From Streptomyces flavofungini (lineage in GTDB: Bacteria > Actinomycetota > Actinomycetes > Streptomycetales > Streptomycetaceae): 64,000 nucleotides of DNA. The DNA lies in NCBI RefSeq assembly GCF_014650815.1, contig NZ_BMVR01000012.1:62001-126000 (forward strand), written 5' to 3'. Position numbers and translations under genes: made by a program. The stretch's first letter is position 1, and each line of letters begins with the position of its first letter. Below the pieces are notes generated by a model. It had not been told where the DNA came from. It searched no databases and saw nothing but the letters and a program-made list of their open reading frames with translations. Shown here piece by piece: positions 38,808 to 47,719 of this stretch.

Positions 38808-41117
38808 ATGGACAGACGCGACTTCCTCGTCATCAGCGCCCTCACCCCGCTCGCCGCCACCCTCGGCACCGGGTCCCCCGCCGTGGCCGCCGACCACACC
38901 TTCGGGTTCTCGGCGGACGGCAGCCAGTTCCTGCTCGACGGCAAGCCCTTCCAGATCCGCAGCGGCGAACTGCACCCGTGCCGTATCCCCGTGCAGTACT
39001 GGCGTCACCGCATCCGCATGGCCAAGGCCATGGGCATGAACACCATCGGGGTCTACCTGATGTGGAACTACCTCGAAGAGCGCCCCGGCGTCTTCGACCT
39101 CACCACCGACCGGCACGACTTCGCCGCGTTCATCCGGCTGTGCCAGCAGGAGAACATGTGGGTGCTCCTGCGGCCGGGGCCCTATGTGTGCGCCGAGTGG
39201 GACCTCGGCGGCCTGCCCGCCTGGCTGCTGAAGGACCCGGCGGCCAAGATCCGCGTACGGTCCGCGGCCGATCCCGGCTACATGGCCGCCGTCCGCCGCT
39301 ACATCAAGAAGATCGCGCCGGTCGTCAAGCCGCTCCTGGTCGCGGGCGGCGGGCCCGTCCTGATGGTGCAGATCGAGAACGAGTACGGCTCGTACGGCAA
39401 CGACTCCACGTACGTCGCCGAGGTCCGGCAGGCCTGGCTCGACGCCGGGATCTCCGGCCCCTTCTACACGCAGGACGGGCTGAGCCAGGTCCAGCACAAC
39501 CACACCAACGTGCCCGGCGGGGCCATCGGCCTGTCCGACGGCGACGCGGGGGCCATCGCCGCCTGCCGCGGCAGCTTCCCCGACGTGCCCGCGTTCATCG
39601 GCGAGTCGTGGGCCGGGTGGTTCACCGCCTGGGGCGACAGCACCTTCGGCGGGACCGGCAAGGACAAGTCGCCGGTGCTGCGCGGCCTGATGGAGTCCAA
39701 GCTGTCGTTCAACATCTACATGATCCACGGCGGTACGAGCTTCGGGTACTGGGCCGGGGCCAACGCCAACGACGACGGCGCCAACTACACGCCCGACATC
39801 ACCAGTTACGACTACAGCGCGGCCATCACCGAGCAGGGGCGGCCCGGCGCGAAGTACCACGCCTACCGCGACCTCATCGACCGCCACCTCGACGAGCCGC
39901 TGCCCGCGCTCCCCGCCCCCGTCCCCACCATCACCCCGAGCCCGGTCACGCCCACGGCCTACGCCTCCCTCTGGGACAACCTCCCCGCCGCGCTGCCCCC
40001 GTCCCAGACCGTCGACGCCCGGCCGATGGAGAGCTACGACCAGAACTCCGGCTTCATCCTCTACCGCCGCCCCCTCGCGGGCTACTCCGGAGCGACCCTC
40101 GACGTCGACGGCGTACACGACTACGCCACCGTCTTCCTCGACGGCGCCTACCAGGGCGGATTCAGCCGGCCCGCGGTGCCCTCGTCGTACACCGAGCCCC
40201 TGAAGGTGACCATGGGCACCAGCCTCAAGCTGGGCGCCGCGGACGCCGACCCGACGCTGGACATCCTGGTCGAGGGCCTCGGCCGGGTGAACTTCGGCCG
40301 CTACGTCGACCGCAAGGGGATCACGGGACGGGTCGCGCTGTCCGACGCCGGGGCGCTCGACGGCCCCCTCACCCGCTGGCAGACGTACTCCCTGCCCGTG
40401 GACGAGAAGTTCGTGGCCAGGCTGCGGCCGCGCATCAGCGACCCGCAGCGGGGCGGCCTCTTCTTCCGCGCCGCCCTCACCCTCGGCAGGACCGGCGACA
40501 CCTATCTGGACCTGTCCGGCTGGACCAAGGGTGTGGTGTGGGTCAACGGCCACAACCTGGGGCGGTACTGGTCCGTGGGTCCCCAGCAGCGCCTGTACTG
40601 CCCGGCGCCCTGGCTGAAGGCGGGCCGGAACGAGATCGTCGTGTTCGATCTGCACCAGACCGCGCCGAAGCCGATCCGCTTCGCCGCCGCGCTGCAGAGC
40701 GTCTGCGTCCTCACCAACCGGCGCAGCGGCAAGGCCCTCGACGTACCCGACGAGTCCACCGCCCAAGGCGTCCAACTCGTCCAGTGGCCGCGGCAGAACA
40801 CCCCCAACCAACAGTGGGTGCTCGCCACCCTGGACCACGGGGCCGCCACCCTGGCGGCCGCGCACTCGGGCCACGTCGCCGACGTGCAAGGCGCGTCCAC
40901 GTCCCCCGGTGCCCCGGTCGTCCAGTGGCCCGCCCACCGCGGCGCGAACCAGCGGTGGCGCGTCACCGCCGCCGACGGCGGCTACGTGAAGCTCGTCAAC
41001 GTCCACAGCGGCAAGGTCCTCGGCGTCGAGGGCAACTCCACCGCGGACAAGGCGACGGTCGTCCAGCAGGACGACAGCGGTGACGCGAGCCAGCACTGGC
41101 GGCTCAACGAGGTGTAG
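38808..41117 (+). CDS. Secreted GH35 beta-galactosidase with CBM13
   Basis: A 769-residue exported enzyme. The ATG at 38808 follows GGAG and starts MDRRDFLVISALTPL, a likely Tat signal cleaved near AVAAD. The GH35 barrel shows SGELHPCRIPVQYW, LRPGPYVCAEWDLGGLP, the acid/base Glu in VQIENEYGSYG and the nucleophile Glu in FIGESWAGWF. Two beta domains follow, the second with WVNGHNLGRYWSVGPQQRLY. From about residue 625 lies a ricin/CBM13 trefoil (PNQQWVL, ANQRWRV, SQHWRL). It should release beta-galactose from galactans outside the cell, complementing the GH43/GH30/GH42 set. Confidence 0.93.
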   Translation: MDRRDFLVISALTPLAATLGTGSPAVAADHTFGFSADGSQFLLDGKPFQIRSGELHPCRIPVQYWRHRIRMAKAMGMNTIGVYLMWNYLEERPGVFDLTTDRHDFAAFIRLCQQENMWVLLRPGPYVCAEWDLGGLPAWLLKDPAAKIRVRSAADPGYMAAVRRYIKKIAPVVKPLLVAGGGPVLMVQIENEYGSYGNDSTYVAEVRQAWLDAGISGPFYTQDGLSQVQHNHTNVPGGAIGLSDGDAGAIAACRGSFPDVPAFIGESWAGWFTAWGDSTFGGTGKDKSPVLRGLMESKLSFNIYMIHGGTSFGYWAGANANDDGANYTPDITSYDYSAAITEQGRPGAKYHAYRDLIDRHLDEPLPALPAPVPTITPSPVTPTAYASLWDNLPAALPPSQTVDARPMESYDQNSGFILYRRPLAGYSGATLDVDGVHDYATVFLDGAYQGGFSRPAVPSSYTEPLKVTMGTSLKLGAADADPTLDILVEGLGRVNFGRYVDRKGITGRVALSDAGALDGPLTRWQTYSLPVDEKFVARLRPRISDPQRGGLFFRAALTLGRTGDTYLDLSGWTKGVVWVNGHNLGRYWSVGPQQRLYCPAPWLKAGRNEIVVFDLHQTAPKPIRFAAALQSVCVLTNRRSGKALDVPDESTAQGVQLVQWPRQNTPNQQWVLATLDHGAATLAAAHSGHVADVQGASTSPGAPVVQWPAHRGANQRWRVTAADGGYVKLVNVHSGKVLGVEGNSTADKATVVQQDDSGDASQHWRLNEV

Positions 41118-41285
41118 CCGGTCCGGTGCTGCCTGTACGTAGCGACCTCCTCACCCGTTGGCCAGAAAGAGTTCGCCCAGGGGGGTCTGATCAGCCACGC
41201 GCGGCGGCCCTAAGTTCGCCTCGATGACCAGTCGGCCAGGTGCTCAACCCATCGTTGTCCGCCCTTCCTTAACGAAGGAGTAGAT

Positions 41286-42446
41286 GTGGAACGTCGTACC
41301 TTCCTGCGCGGAGCCGTCATCGGCACCTCGGCCGCGACCTTCGGCGGCGCCCTCATGCAGGGCGCCGCCTACGCCGCCCCGGCCCAGAACGGCCCCGGCC
41401 CCTACGGTGCGCTCGGCACCGCCGACGCCAACGGCATCCAACTGCCCAGCGGCTTCACCAGCCGGGTCATCGCCCGCTCCGGCCAGACCGTCCCCGGCAC
41501 GTCCTACACCTGGCACAACGCCCCCGACGGCGGCGCCTGTTTCGCCGACGGCGCGGGCTGGATCTACGTGTCCAACTCGGAGATCAACCCCAGCGGCGGC
41601 GCGAGCGCCGTGAAGTTCAACTCCTCGGCCACCGTCACCGGCGCCCACCGCATCCTGTCCAGCACCCGGCAGAACTGCGCGGGCGGCGCCACCCCGTGGA
41701 ACACCTGGCTCTCCTGCGAGGAGGTCTCCCTCGGCTACGTCTACGAGACCGACCCGTGGGGCGTGGCCGCCGCCACCCGGCGCGACGCCATGGGCCGCTT
41801 CAAACACGAGGCCGCCGCCGCGGACCCGGGGCGCCAGGTGATCTACCTGACCGAGGACGAGAGCGACGGCTGCTTCTACCGGTTCCAGCCGACCACGTGG
41901 GGCAACCTCTCCGCCGGCACCCTGCAGGTCCTGGTCGCCGGAACCGGCACCTCCGGCTCCTTCACCTGGGCGACCGTGCCGGACCCGGACGGCTCCCCCA
42001 CCACGACCCGCAACCAGGTCTCCGGCGCGAAGCGTTTCAACGGCGGCGAGGGCTGCCACTACGCGGGCGACACCGTCTGGTTCACCACCAAGGGCGACAA
42101 CCGCGTCTGGCAGCTCAACCTCACCGGCAACACCTACGAACTCGCCTACGACGACAACCTCGTCAACCCCGGCCCCGCCCCCCTGACCGGCGTCGACAAC
42201 GTCACCGGTTCCTCATCCGGCGACCTGTTCATCGCCGAGGACGGCGGCAACATGGAGATCTGCATCATCACCCCGGACGACATCGTCGCGCCGTTCCTGC
42301 GCATCACCGGCCAGTCCGCCTCGGAGATCACCGGCCCGGCCTTCTCCCCCAACGGCTCCCGCCTGTACTTCTCCAGCCAGCGCGGCACGTCGGGGAGCTC
42401 TTCGGGCGGCATCACGTACGAGGTCACGGGCCCCTTCCGCACCTGA
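41286..42446 (+). CDS. PhoX-like (DUF839) Tat-exported phosphatase/beta-propeller protein
   Basis: A 386-residue protein with AAGGAG 5 bases before the GTG. The N-terminus ERRTFLRGAVIGTSAATFGG is a Tat signal. The propeller carries WNTWLSCEEVSLGYVYETDPWG, MGRFKHEAAAADP, YLTEDESDGCFYRFQP and FNGGEGCHYAGDTVWFTTKGD: Glu- and Asp-rich metal-ligand loops of the PhoX family, which needs Ca and Fe. The protein is shorter than classic PhoX (about 600 residues), so it may be a relative without proven phosphatase activity. The upstream 170 bases hold two single GTTCGCC units (41171, 41214), too far apart for a proper PHO box. Confidence 0.82.
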   Translation: MERRTFLRGAVIGTSAATFGGALMQGAAYAAPAQNGPGPYGALGTADANGIQLPSGFTSRVIARSGQTVPGTSYTWHNAPDGGACFADGAGWIYVSNSEINPSGGASAVKFNSSATVTGAHRILSSTRQNCAGGATPWNTWLSCEEVSLGYVYETDPWGVAAATRRDAMGRFKHEAAAADPGRQVIYLTEDESDGCFYRFQPTTWGNLSAGTLQVLVAGTGTSGSFTWATVPDPDGSPTTTRNQVSGAKRFNGGEGCHYAGDTVWFTTKGDNRVWQLNLTGNTYELAYDDNLVNPGPAPLTGVDNVTGSSSGDLFIAEDGGNMEICIITPDDIVAPFLRITGQSASEITGPAFSPNGSRLYFSSQRGTSGSSSGGITYEVTGPFRT

Positions 42447-42697
42447 CGATCGCACCCCCGGGGCCGCCCCGGAACGACGGCGGCGGTCCCGGGCGGCAGT
42501 CCCGCTGGAGCATCCCGGGAGCGAAGAGTTGAACGCGGGGCTTCCGGAGGCGGGGACTACCGGTTGTGGCGGTGGCGTTGACAGCCGATCTGGGCTGTCC
42601 CATCGTCGACAGCGGTGGATTGTCGGAATTCGCTGGACTCTTCGGGGGTTCAGGGGAGCTGAATCCTCCCTCCGGCCGTCCCCGTGGGGAGACGGAC

Positions 42698-43042
42698 ATG
42701 AGCGAATCATCCGGACGTGCGCAGCAGCCTCCGTCCCGGGGCACCGGGGGTCGGAACCCGGCGGTGCGGTTCGACGCCACGGTCCATCCCGGAGCGACGA
42801 ACCGCGATCTTCACGGTGTCGCCGATCTGGACCTGGACCGGATCCCCGATCCGGAGGGCGCGGTCCGGGTGCTCGTCACCGCGGACGAGTGCCGTCGACT
42901 GCTGGAGAGCGGCTACGAAGTCCACTTGCACGCCCCCGTGCCCGTGCGGCCCCTCGCTTCCGACCTGGTGGAGCAGGACGACGCGGTCAGGGCCTGGCTG
43001 GACGAGCGGATCCAGGGCATCCAGCGGGCGGGGGGTGCGTGA
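42698..43042 (+). CDS. Small protein resembling the pro-domain of M14 carboxypeptidases
   Basis: A 114-residue soluble protein; GGGGAGA lies before the ATG. The N-terminal 35 residues are disordered (QQPPSRGTGGR). The rest, GAVRVLVTADECRRLLESGYEVHLH and LASDLVEQDDAVRAWLDERIQ, looks like the inhibitory or folding pro-segment that precedes secreted M14 peptidases (VRV...E...LL..GYEV). Its TGA overlaps the ATG of the M14 gene (TGATG), so the two are made stoichiometrically. It may act in trans as an inhibitor or chaperone for that enzyme. Function inferred. Confidence 0.7.
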   Translation: MSESSGRAQQPPSRGTGGRNPAVRFDATVHPGATNRDLHGVADLDLDRIPDPEGAVRVLVTADECRRLLESGYEVHLHAPVPVRPLASDLVEQDDAVRAWLDERIQGIQRAGGA

Positions 43043-44502
43043 TGTACCGGACAGTCTCCCAGCTCGACATGGTGATCACCCAGCTCGCCACGTCGTTCCC
43101 GCAGCTGTGTACGAGGACCCAACTGCCCGAGCCCTCCCTCCAGGGCCGCCCGGTGTTCGCCCTGCGGCTGCGCGCGGGCCCGGGCGCCGGCCGCCGCGCT
43201 GTCCTCTTCGTCGGCGGCACCCACGCGCGCGAACTGATGAACCCCGACGCGCTGGTGGAACTCGCCCTCGACCTCGTCGGGAGCTACCAGAACGGCACCG
43301 CCGTCGAGTACGGCGGCCGGACCTGGACCGCCCTGGACGTCAGGCTCATCCTGGAGAGCCTCGACGTGTGGATCGTGCCCTGCGCCAACCCCGACGGGCG
43401 CCACCGGGTCATGACCGTCGACAACATGTGGCGCGGCAACCTCCGTGACAACCAGGGGACCACGTGCGACGGGGTCGACCTCAACCGCAACGCGGACTTC
43501 GTCTGGGGCGTGACGGAAGGCCAGACCTCCTGCAACCCCTGCAGCGAGGTCTTCGTCGGGTCCGGCGCGTTCTCCGAACCGGAGACCCGCAACATCAAGC
43601 ACCTGCTGGACACGCAGCCGGTCCACAGCTTCGCGGACGTGCACTCGTTCTCGGAACTCGTCCTGTACCCGTGGGGCCACGCCCACAGCCAGACCGACAA
43701 CCCGGCACAGCGCTTCACCGGCCTGCCCACCGGAACCTGCGCTCCCCTCGGCACCCCTGGCTACCGGGAGTACATCACCCCCCAGGACCAGCTCCGCTTC
43801 ACGACGGTCGCACAACGCGTCGTCGAGGCGATCGCGGCGGTACGCGGGCGTGCGTACACCCCGCAGACCGGCCGGGCGCTGTACGCCACCACCGGCACCC
43901 AGAGCGACTACGCCTACAGCCGGCACATCGCCCGACCCGGGCTCCGCAAGACGTACGGTTTCACCATCGAGACGGGCCCGCGCGTCGGAACCGTCGAGGA
44001 CTCCTTCCACCCGCGCGACCCCACCCTCATCAAGCGCGACGCCAAAGCGGGCGTGCTGGCCCTCGCGCAGCAGAGCGTCTGCGCCTTCGACCTCATCGGC
44101 GTGCGGCTGCTCGGCCGCCAGACCGAGGTGGACACGCTCCGCCGGGTCCGCGACGAACAGCTCGCGACCACCGAGGCGGGACGGGAGTGGATCACCCTCA
44201 TCGAACGGGTCGAACTGCCCGTCGCCACCTTGCTGTTGGCCGACGAACGCCTGGCAGGCCGAGCCGCCGCGCTCATCGAACGCGCGGGGAAACTCGTCGC
44301 GGACGAGCAGCTCACCGTGCCCGACGAGGACGTCGACCTGGGCCTCACCCTGCTCGACGAACTCGCCGAGCGGGCCGGGGGCAAGGACGAGCAGGTGCGT
44401 GTCGACCTCAAAGCCGTCGGTGTGGCGCTCGACCGCGCGAGGAGGGTGACGGCGGGCGAGGTGGTGCGGGAACTGGTGAACCGGGGGCCGGTGCCGAAGT
44501 GA
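43042..44502 (+). CDS. M14 zinc carboxypeptidase without signal peptide
   Basis: A 486-residue peptidase. Zinc ligands are visible: HARE at residues 61-64 and His201 in SFADVHSFSELV; substrate-binding residues occur in DLNRN (145-149 region), and the catalytic Glu310 is in GFTIETGPR. The N-terminus starts directly at the mature-type sequence (YRTVSQLDMVITQLATSFP), with neither signal nor pro-domain; the pro-domain-like protein is encoded separately just upstream. Residues from 340 on form an extra helical C-terminal domain of unknown role (VLALAQQSVCAFDLIGVRLLG onward). It probably acts in the cytoplasm, or is exported by an unknown route. Confidence 0.88.
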   Translation: MYRTVSQLDMVITQLATSFPQLCTRTQLPEPSLQGRPVFALRLRAGPGAGRRAVLFVGGTHARELMNPDALVELALDLVGSYQNGTAVEYGGRTWTALDVRLILESLDVWIVPCANPDGRHRVMTVDNMWRGNLRDNQGTTCDGVDLNRNADFVWGVTEGQTSCNPCSEVFVGSGAFSEPETRNIKHLLDTQPVHSFADVHSFSELVLYPWGHAHSQTDNPAQRFTGLPTGTCAPLGTPGYREYITPQDQLRFTTVAQRVVEAIAAVRGRAYTPQTGRALYATTGTQSDYAYSRHIARPGLRKTYGFTIETGPRVGTVEDSFHPRDPTLIKRDAKAGVLALAQQSVCAFDLIGVRLLGRQTEVDTLRRVRDEQLATTEAGREWITLIERVELPVATLLLADERLAGRAAALIERAGKLVADEQLTVPDEDVDLGLTLLDELAERAGGKDEQVRVDLKAVGVALDRARRVTAGEVVRELVNRGPVPK

Positions 44503-44631
44503 CGCCGAGGCAGGTGTCGGTCGGCTGTCGGGAGTTGCCGGACGGTGTCGGTGGCCTGTCGGCGGGGGCTGGCACCTTTCCGGGGACGGCCGCCGGGGAT
44601 CGCAGGGCGGCCCCGACCCGGAGGAGCCTCC

Positions 44632-45822
44632 ATGCACACCCCCGTCACCGTCATCGGCGCCGGACTCGGCGGACTCACGCTGGCCCGTGTCCTGCACCTC
44701 CACGGAATCCCCGTCACGGTCCACGAAGCCGAGTCGTGCCCGTCGGCGCGTGCGCAGGGCGGGTTGCTCGACATCCATCACTACAACGGCCAACTCGCGC
44801 TCAAGGCGGCCGATGTGATGGACGATTTCCACGACATCGTCATCGAGGGCCGGCAGGCGCTGCGGCTCGTCGAGCGGGACGGGACCCTCGTCCACGAGTC
44901 GGCCGACGACGGCACGGGCGGACGCCCCGAGGTGCAGCGCGGAGAGCTGCGCCAGATCCTGCTCGACTCGCTCCCGGACGACACCGTCCGGTGGGGCCAC
45001 AAGGTCAGCGGCACCCGCACCCTCGGTGAAGGGCGTCATGAGGTGACGTTCGCCGACGGCGGCAGCGTCGTCACGAGCCTCCTGGTCGGCGCGGACGGCG
45101 CGTGGTCCCGAGTCCGGCCGCTGCTCTCCGCCGCCATACCCGCGTACGTCGGTCACTCGGTCGTCGAGACCTACCTGTTCAACGCCGACACCCGGCACCC
45201 GGCCACCGCGAAAGCGGTCGGTGGCGGGATGATGATCGCGCCCTCGCCGGGCCAGGAGATCGTCGCCCACCGGGAGAAGGCCGACACTCTGCACGCCTAC
45301 GTGGGGCTGTCCGAGTCGCAGGACTGGTTCGCCGCGATCGATTTCGGCGCTGCTCCCGCGGCCACCGCGCGGATCGCGCGGCAGTTCGCCGGCTGGGCGC
45401 CGGAGCTCACCGCGCTGATCACCGACAGCGACACCGCCCCGGTCCTGCGCCCCCTCTTCGCCCTGCCGACCGAACACCGGTGGGACCGGGTGCCGGGCGT
45501 GACCCTGGTCGGCGACGCCGCCCACCTCGCCGCCCCGAACGGCGAAGGCGCCAACCTGGCCATGCTCGACGGCGCGGAGCTCGCCAAGGCCCTCGCCGCG
45601 CACCCCGACGACGTCGAGGCCGCCCTCGCCGAGCACGAGCAGGCCATGTTCGCCCGTGGCACCGGGGCCGACACGTTCGAAGGCGGCGAGGTCCACGGCA
45701 TCGACTCCGAGAACAACACGGCTCAGGCCATGCTCAAGATGTTCACCGGGCTCGGCCAGGGCCCGGATCTCAGCCCGGCAGCGCGTCCCCAAGCCGCGTC
45801 AACTCCCCTTGGCTCAGCTTGA
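44632..45822 (+). CDS. FAD-dependent monooxygenase (TetX/PHBH-like)
   Basis: A 396-residue flavoprotein with GGAGGAG before the ATG. The N-terminal FAD motif is VTVIGAGLGGLTLARVLHLHG, followed by HEAESCPSARAQGGLLDIHHYNGQLAL, the DG loop LLVGADGAWSRVRPL and the second FAD motif VTLVGDAAHLAAPNGEGANLAMLDGAELAKAL. The overall pattern is closest to the TetX-type oxygenases that hydroxylate tetracyclines and other aromatics, but the substrate cannot be assigned. Its 3' end overlaps the convergent aldo/keto reductase gene by 53 bases. Confidence 0.9.
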   Translation: MHTPVTVIGAGLGGLTLARVLHLHGIPVTVHEAESCPSARAQGGLLDIHHYNGQLALKAADVMDDFHDIVIEGRQALRLVERDGTLVHESADDGTGGRPEVQRGELRQILLDSLPDDTVRWGHKVSGTRTLGEGRHEVTFADGGSVVTSLLVGADGAWSRVRPLLSAAIPAYVGHSVVETYLFNADTRHPATAKAVGGGMMIAPSPGQEIVAHREKADTLHAYVGLSESQDWFAAIDFGAAPAATARIARQFAGWAPELTALITDSDTAPVLRPLFALPTEHRWDRVPGVTLVGDAAHLAAPNGEGANLAMLDGAELAKALAAHPDDVEAALAEHEQAMFARGTGADTFEGGEVHGIDSENNTAQAMLKMFTGLGQGPDLSPAARPQAASTPLGSA

Positions 45823-46654
45823 GTTCCATGGCCCGCGCCGAGTCGGTGATGGACGTCGGGCGGCTTGCTCCGGGCACCGGGAGCACCGCCGGGGAGCGGC
45901 TCAGCAGCCACGCCAGGGCGATCTGCTGCGGGCTGACGCCGTGCTCGGCCGCGATGCGGTGGTAGACGGTGCCGATGGACGACGGGGACGACGGGCCGTC
46001 GAGGGAGCTGCGGGAGATGCCGCCGAGGGGGCTCCAGGGCAGGAACGCAAGGCCCAGTTCCGCGCTCAGCCGCAGCTCGGGCTCGCTCTCCCGGACAGCG
46101 GGCGAGTACTGGTTCTGTACGGAGACGAGTCCGTCGCCGAGGATCTGGTGGGCCTGGCTGATCTGGCCGACGGTCACGTTCGAGATGCCCGCGGCGCGGA
46201 TGGTGCCTGCGTCGAGCAGGTCGCGCAGGGCGCCGACGGACTCCGCCCACGGCACTTCCGGGTCCGGCTTGTGGAGTTGGTACAGGCCGATCGCCTCGAC
46301 GCCCAGCCGCTTGGCTGAGGCTTCGGCGGCGCGCTTGAGGTGTGCGGGGGTGCCGGTCACGGTCCAACTGCCGTCTCCGGGGCGCCCGCGGCCGCCCTTG
46401 GTCGCGATCAGGACGCCGGAGGTGTCGCCGCCGTAGCGGGCCAGGGCGCGGGCGATCAGGAGCTCGTTGTGGCCGACCTCGTCGGCGTGCCAGTGGTAGC
46501 TGTCGGCGGTGTCGATGAAGGTGACGCCGGCGTCGAGGGCGGCGTGGACGGTGGCGATGGCCCGCGCCTCGTCCGGGCGGTGCTCGATGGACAGGGGCAT
46601 GGCGCCGAGGCCGATGGCGCTGACTGCGGTGTCTCCGATGAAGCGGTGTTCCAT
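45770..46654 (-). CDS. Aldo/keto reductase
   Basis: A 294-residue NADPH-dependent reductase. The catalytic tetrad is readable: Asp and Tyr in FIDTADSYHWHADEVGHNE (DTAxxY), Lys in VLIATKGGRG, His in YQLHKPDP. The NADPH-binding end is VPGASRPTSITDSARAMELKL. It acts on carbonyl compounds of unknown identity. The start at 46654 is 15 bases from the end of the NAD-epimerase gene, so those two are one operon, controlled with the divergent LysR. The 3' end overlaps the FAD monooxygenase gene on the other strand. Confidence 0.92.
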   Translation of the reverse strand: MEHRFIGDTAVSAIGLGAMPLSIEHRPDEARAIATVHAALDAGVTFIDTADSYHWHADEVGHNELLIARALARYGGDTSGVLIATKGGRGRPGDGSWTVTGTPAHLKRAAEASAKRLGVEAIGLYQLHKPDPEVPWAESVGALRDLLDAGTIRAAGISNVTVGQISQAHQILGDGLVSVQNQYSPAVRESEPELRLSAELGLAFLPWSPLGGISRSSLDGPSSPSSIGTVYHRIAAEHGVSPQQIALAWLLSRSPAVLPVPGASRPTSITDSARAMELKLSQGELTRLGDALPG

Positions 46655-46668
46655 GGCGGTTCGTGTCC

Positions 46669-47649
46669 TCAGGCGGTGGGGGCGGCGGAAGCGGGGTGGG
46701 AGGTGGCTGCGGCGAGGGCGGCGGGGGCTGCGGCGAGGGCTTCGGCTACGGCGCCGGGCAGCCAGTCGGTCGTACGGGAGAAGGCGAAGCCCAGGTCCGT
46801 CGCGCGGGCGTTGCTCATGGCGTAGTGCCGATCGAAGGAGAACGGGGAGGCGGTCCCGCCCGCCGCGACGGTCTCGTAGACGGGCTCGCGGCCGGTCCGC
46901 GCGGCGACGATCGCGGCCAGGTCGCGCACATCGAGCGGCCCGTCGGAGCAGGCGTTGACCGGACCGGTGACATCGGTGGCGGTGGCCGCCCACAGCAACA
47001 GGTCCGCCAGTTCCCCGTGGTGGATGAACACCGTCGGCAGCGGCTCGGCGTGCACGGCGATCCCGTCGCCTCGGGCGATGCGCTCGGTGTAGTACGTCAG
47101 TCGGCCGGTGAACTCCTGACGGCCGCCGCCGAGCACGTGCGCGCTGCGCACCGCGGTGAACGCGAAGCCGCCGTCGCGGGTGAGGACGGCCTCCGCCTGC
47201 CGCTTGCCCTCGGCGTAGTGGGCCTCCAGGTAGGCCGCGTCGTGCCAGGGCAGATCCATGGCCACGTGCCAGGCGCGCGGGTCCACGCTCTCCTCGGGCA
47301 CGAGGGTGCCGGTCGGCACGTCCGGGAGCGCGGCGGTCGCCGGGTCGTAGACCTCGATCGTGGAGGTCATGACGTAGCGCCGGGTGCGACCGCCGAAGGC
47401 GCGGGCGGCGATCGCGGCCTGTACGGGGGTGTAGCAGACCTGGTCGACGACCGCGTCGAAGGTGCGGGAGCCGAGCGCGGCGCGAAGAGCGGACTCGTCG
47501 TCGCGGTCGACCACGAGGTGCTCCACGCCGCGGGGCGGCCGAGCGGAACCGCGGTTGATCACCGTGACCTGGTGGCCGGCCGCCTGCAGGCGCTCGACCA
47601 GGAGCTTTCCGAAGTAGCGGCTTCCGCCGATGACGCAGATCCTTTGCAT
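46669..47649 (-). CDS. NAD-dependent epimerase/dehydratase family protein (extended SDR)
   Basis: A 326-residue SDR. The Rossmann motif is ICVIGGSRYFGKLLVERLQAAGH and the acidic cofactor residue appears in HLVVDRDDESAL. The usual YxxxK is seen as YAEGKRQAE; the loop TSTIEVYDP precedes it. The C-terminal DVRDLAAIVAARTGREPVYETV fits the isoflavone-reductase/CSP41-like subgroup. Substrate unknown. First gene of an operon with the aldo/keto reductase, divergent from a LysR regulator. The ATG at 47676 is an alternative start within the promoter region. Confidence 0.88.
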   Translation of the reverse strand: MQRICVIGGSRYFGKLLVERLQAAGHQVTVINRGSARPPRGVEHLVVDRDDESALRAALGSRTFDAVVDQVCYTPVQAAIAARAFGGRTRRYVMTSTIEVYDPATAALPDVPTGTLVPEESVDPRAWHVAMDLPWHDAAYLEAHYAEGKRQAEAVLTRDGGFAFTAVRSAHVLGGGRQEFTGRLTYYTERIARGDGIAVHAEPLPTVFIHHGELADLLLWAATATDVTGPVNACSDGPLDVRDLAAIVAARTGREPVYETVAAGGTASPFSFDRHYAMSNARATDLGFAFSRTTDWLPGAVAEALAAAPAALAAATSHPASAAPTA

Positions 47650-47665
47650 GCCCCCACTCTGGACA

Positions 47666-47689
47666 CCTACTGTCATCAGCAGAAGTAGT
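47666..47689. promoter_or_regulatory. Candidate LysR-type binding site
   Basis: CTACT (47667-47671) and AGTAG (47684-47688) are separated by 12 bases and lie between the divergent epimerase and LysR starts. The shape is that of a LysR recognition dyad (T-N11/12-A). Confidence 0.5.
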
Positions 47690-47719
47690 GGCTTACTGGA
47701 AGCGCGTTAAGGAAAACTG

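Noticed and set aside
41224..41283. 19-residue ORF ending just before the PhoX-like gene
   Set aside because: No ribosome site before its ATG, and AAGGAG inside it serves the downstream GTG. Probably chance.
41118..41285. PHO box upstream of the PhoX-like gene
   Set aside because: Two GTTCGCC units exist (41171 and 41214) but 43 bp apart, not the 11-bp direct-repeat phasing PhoP needs.
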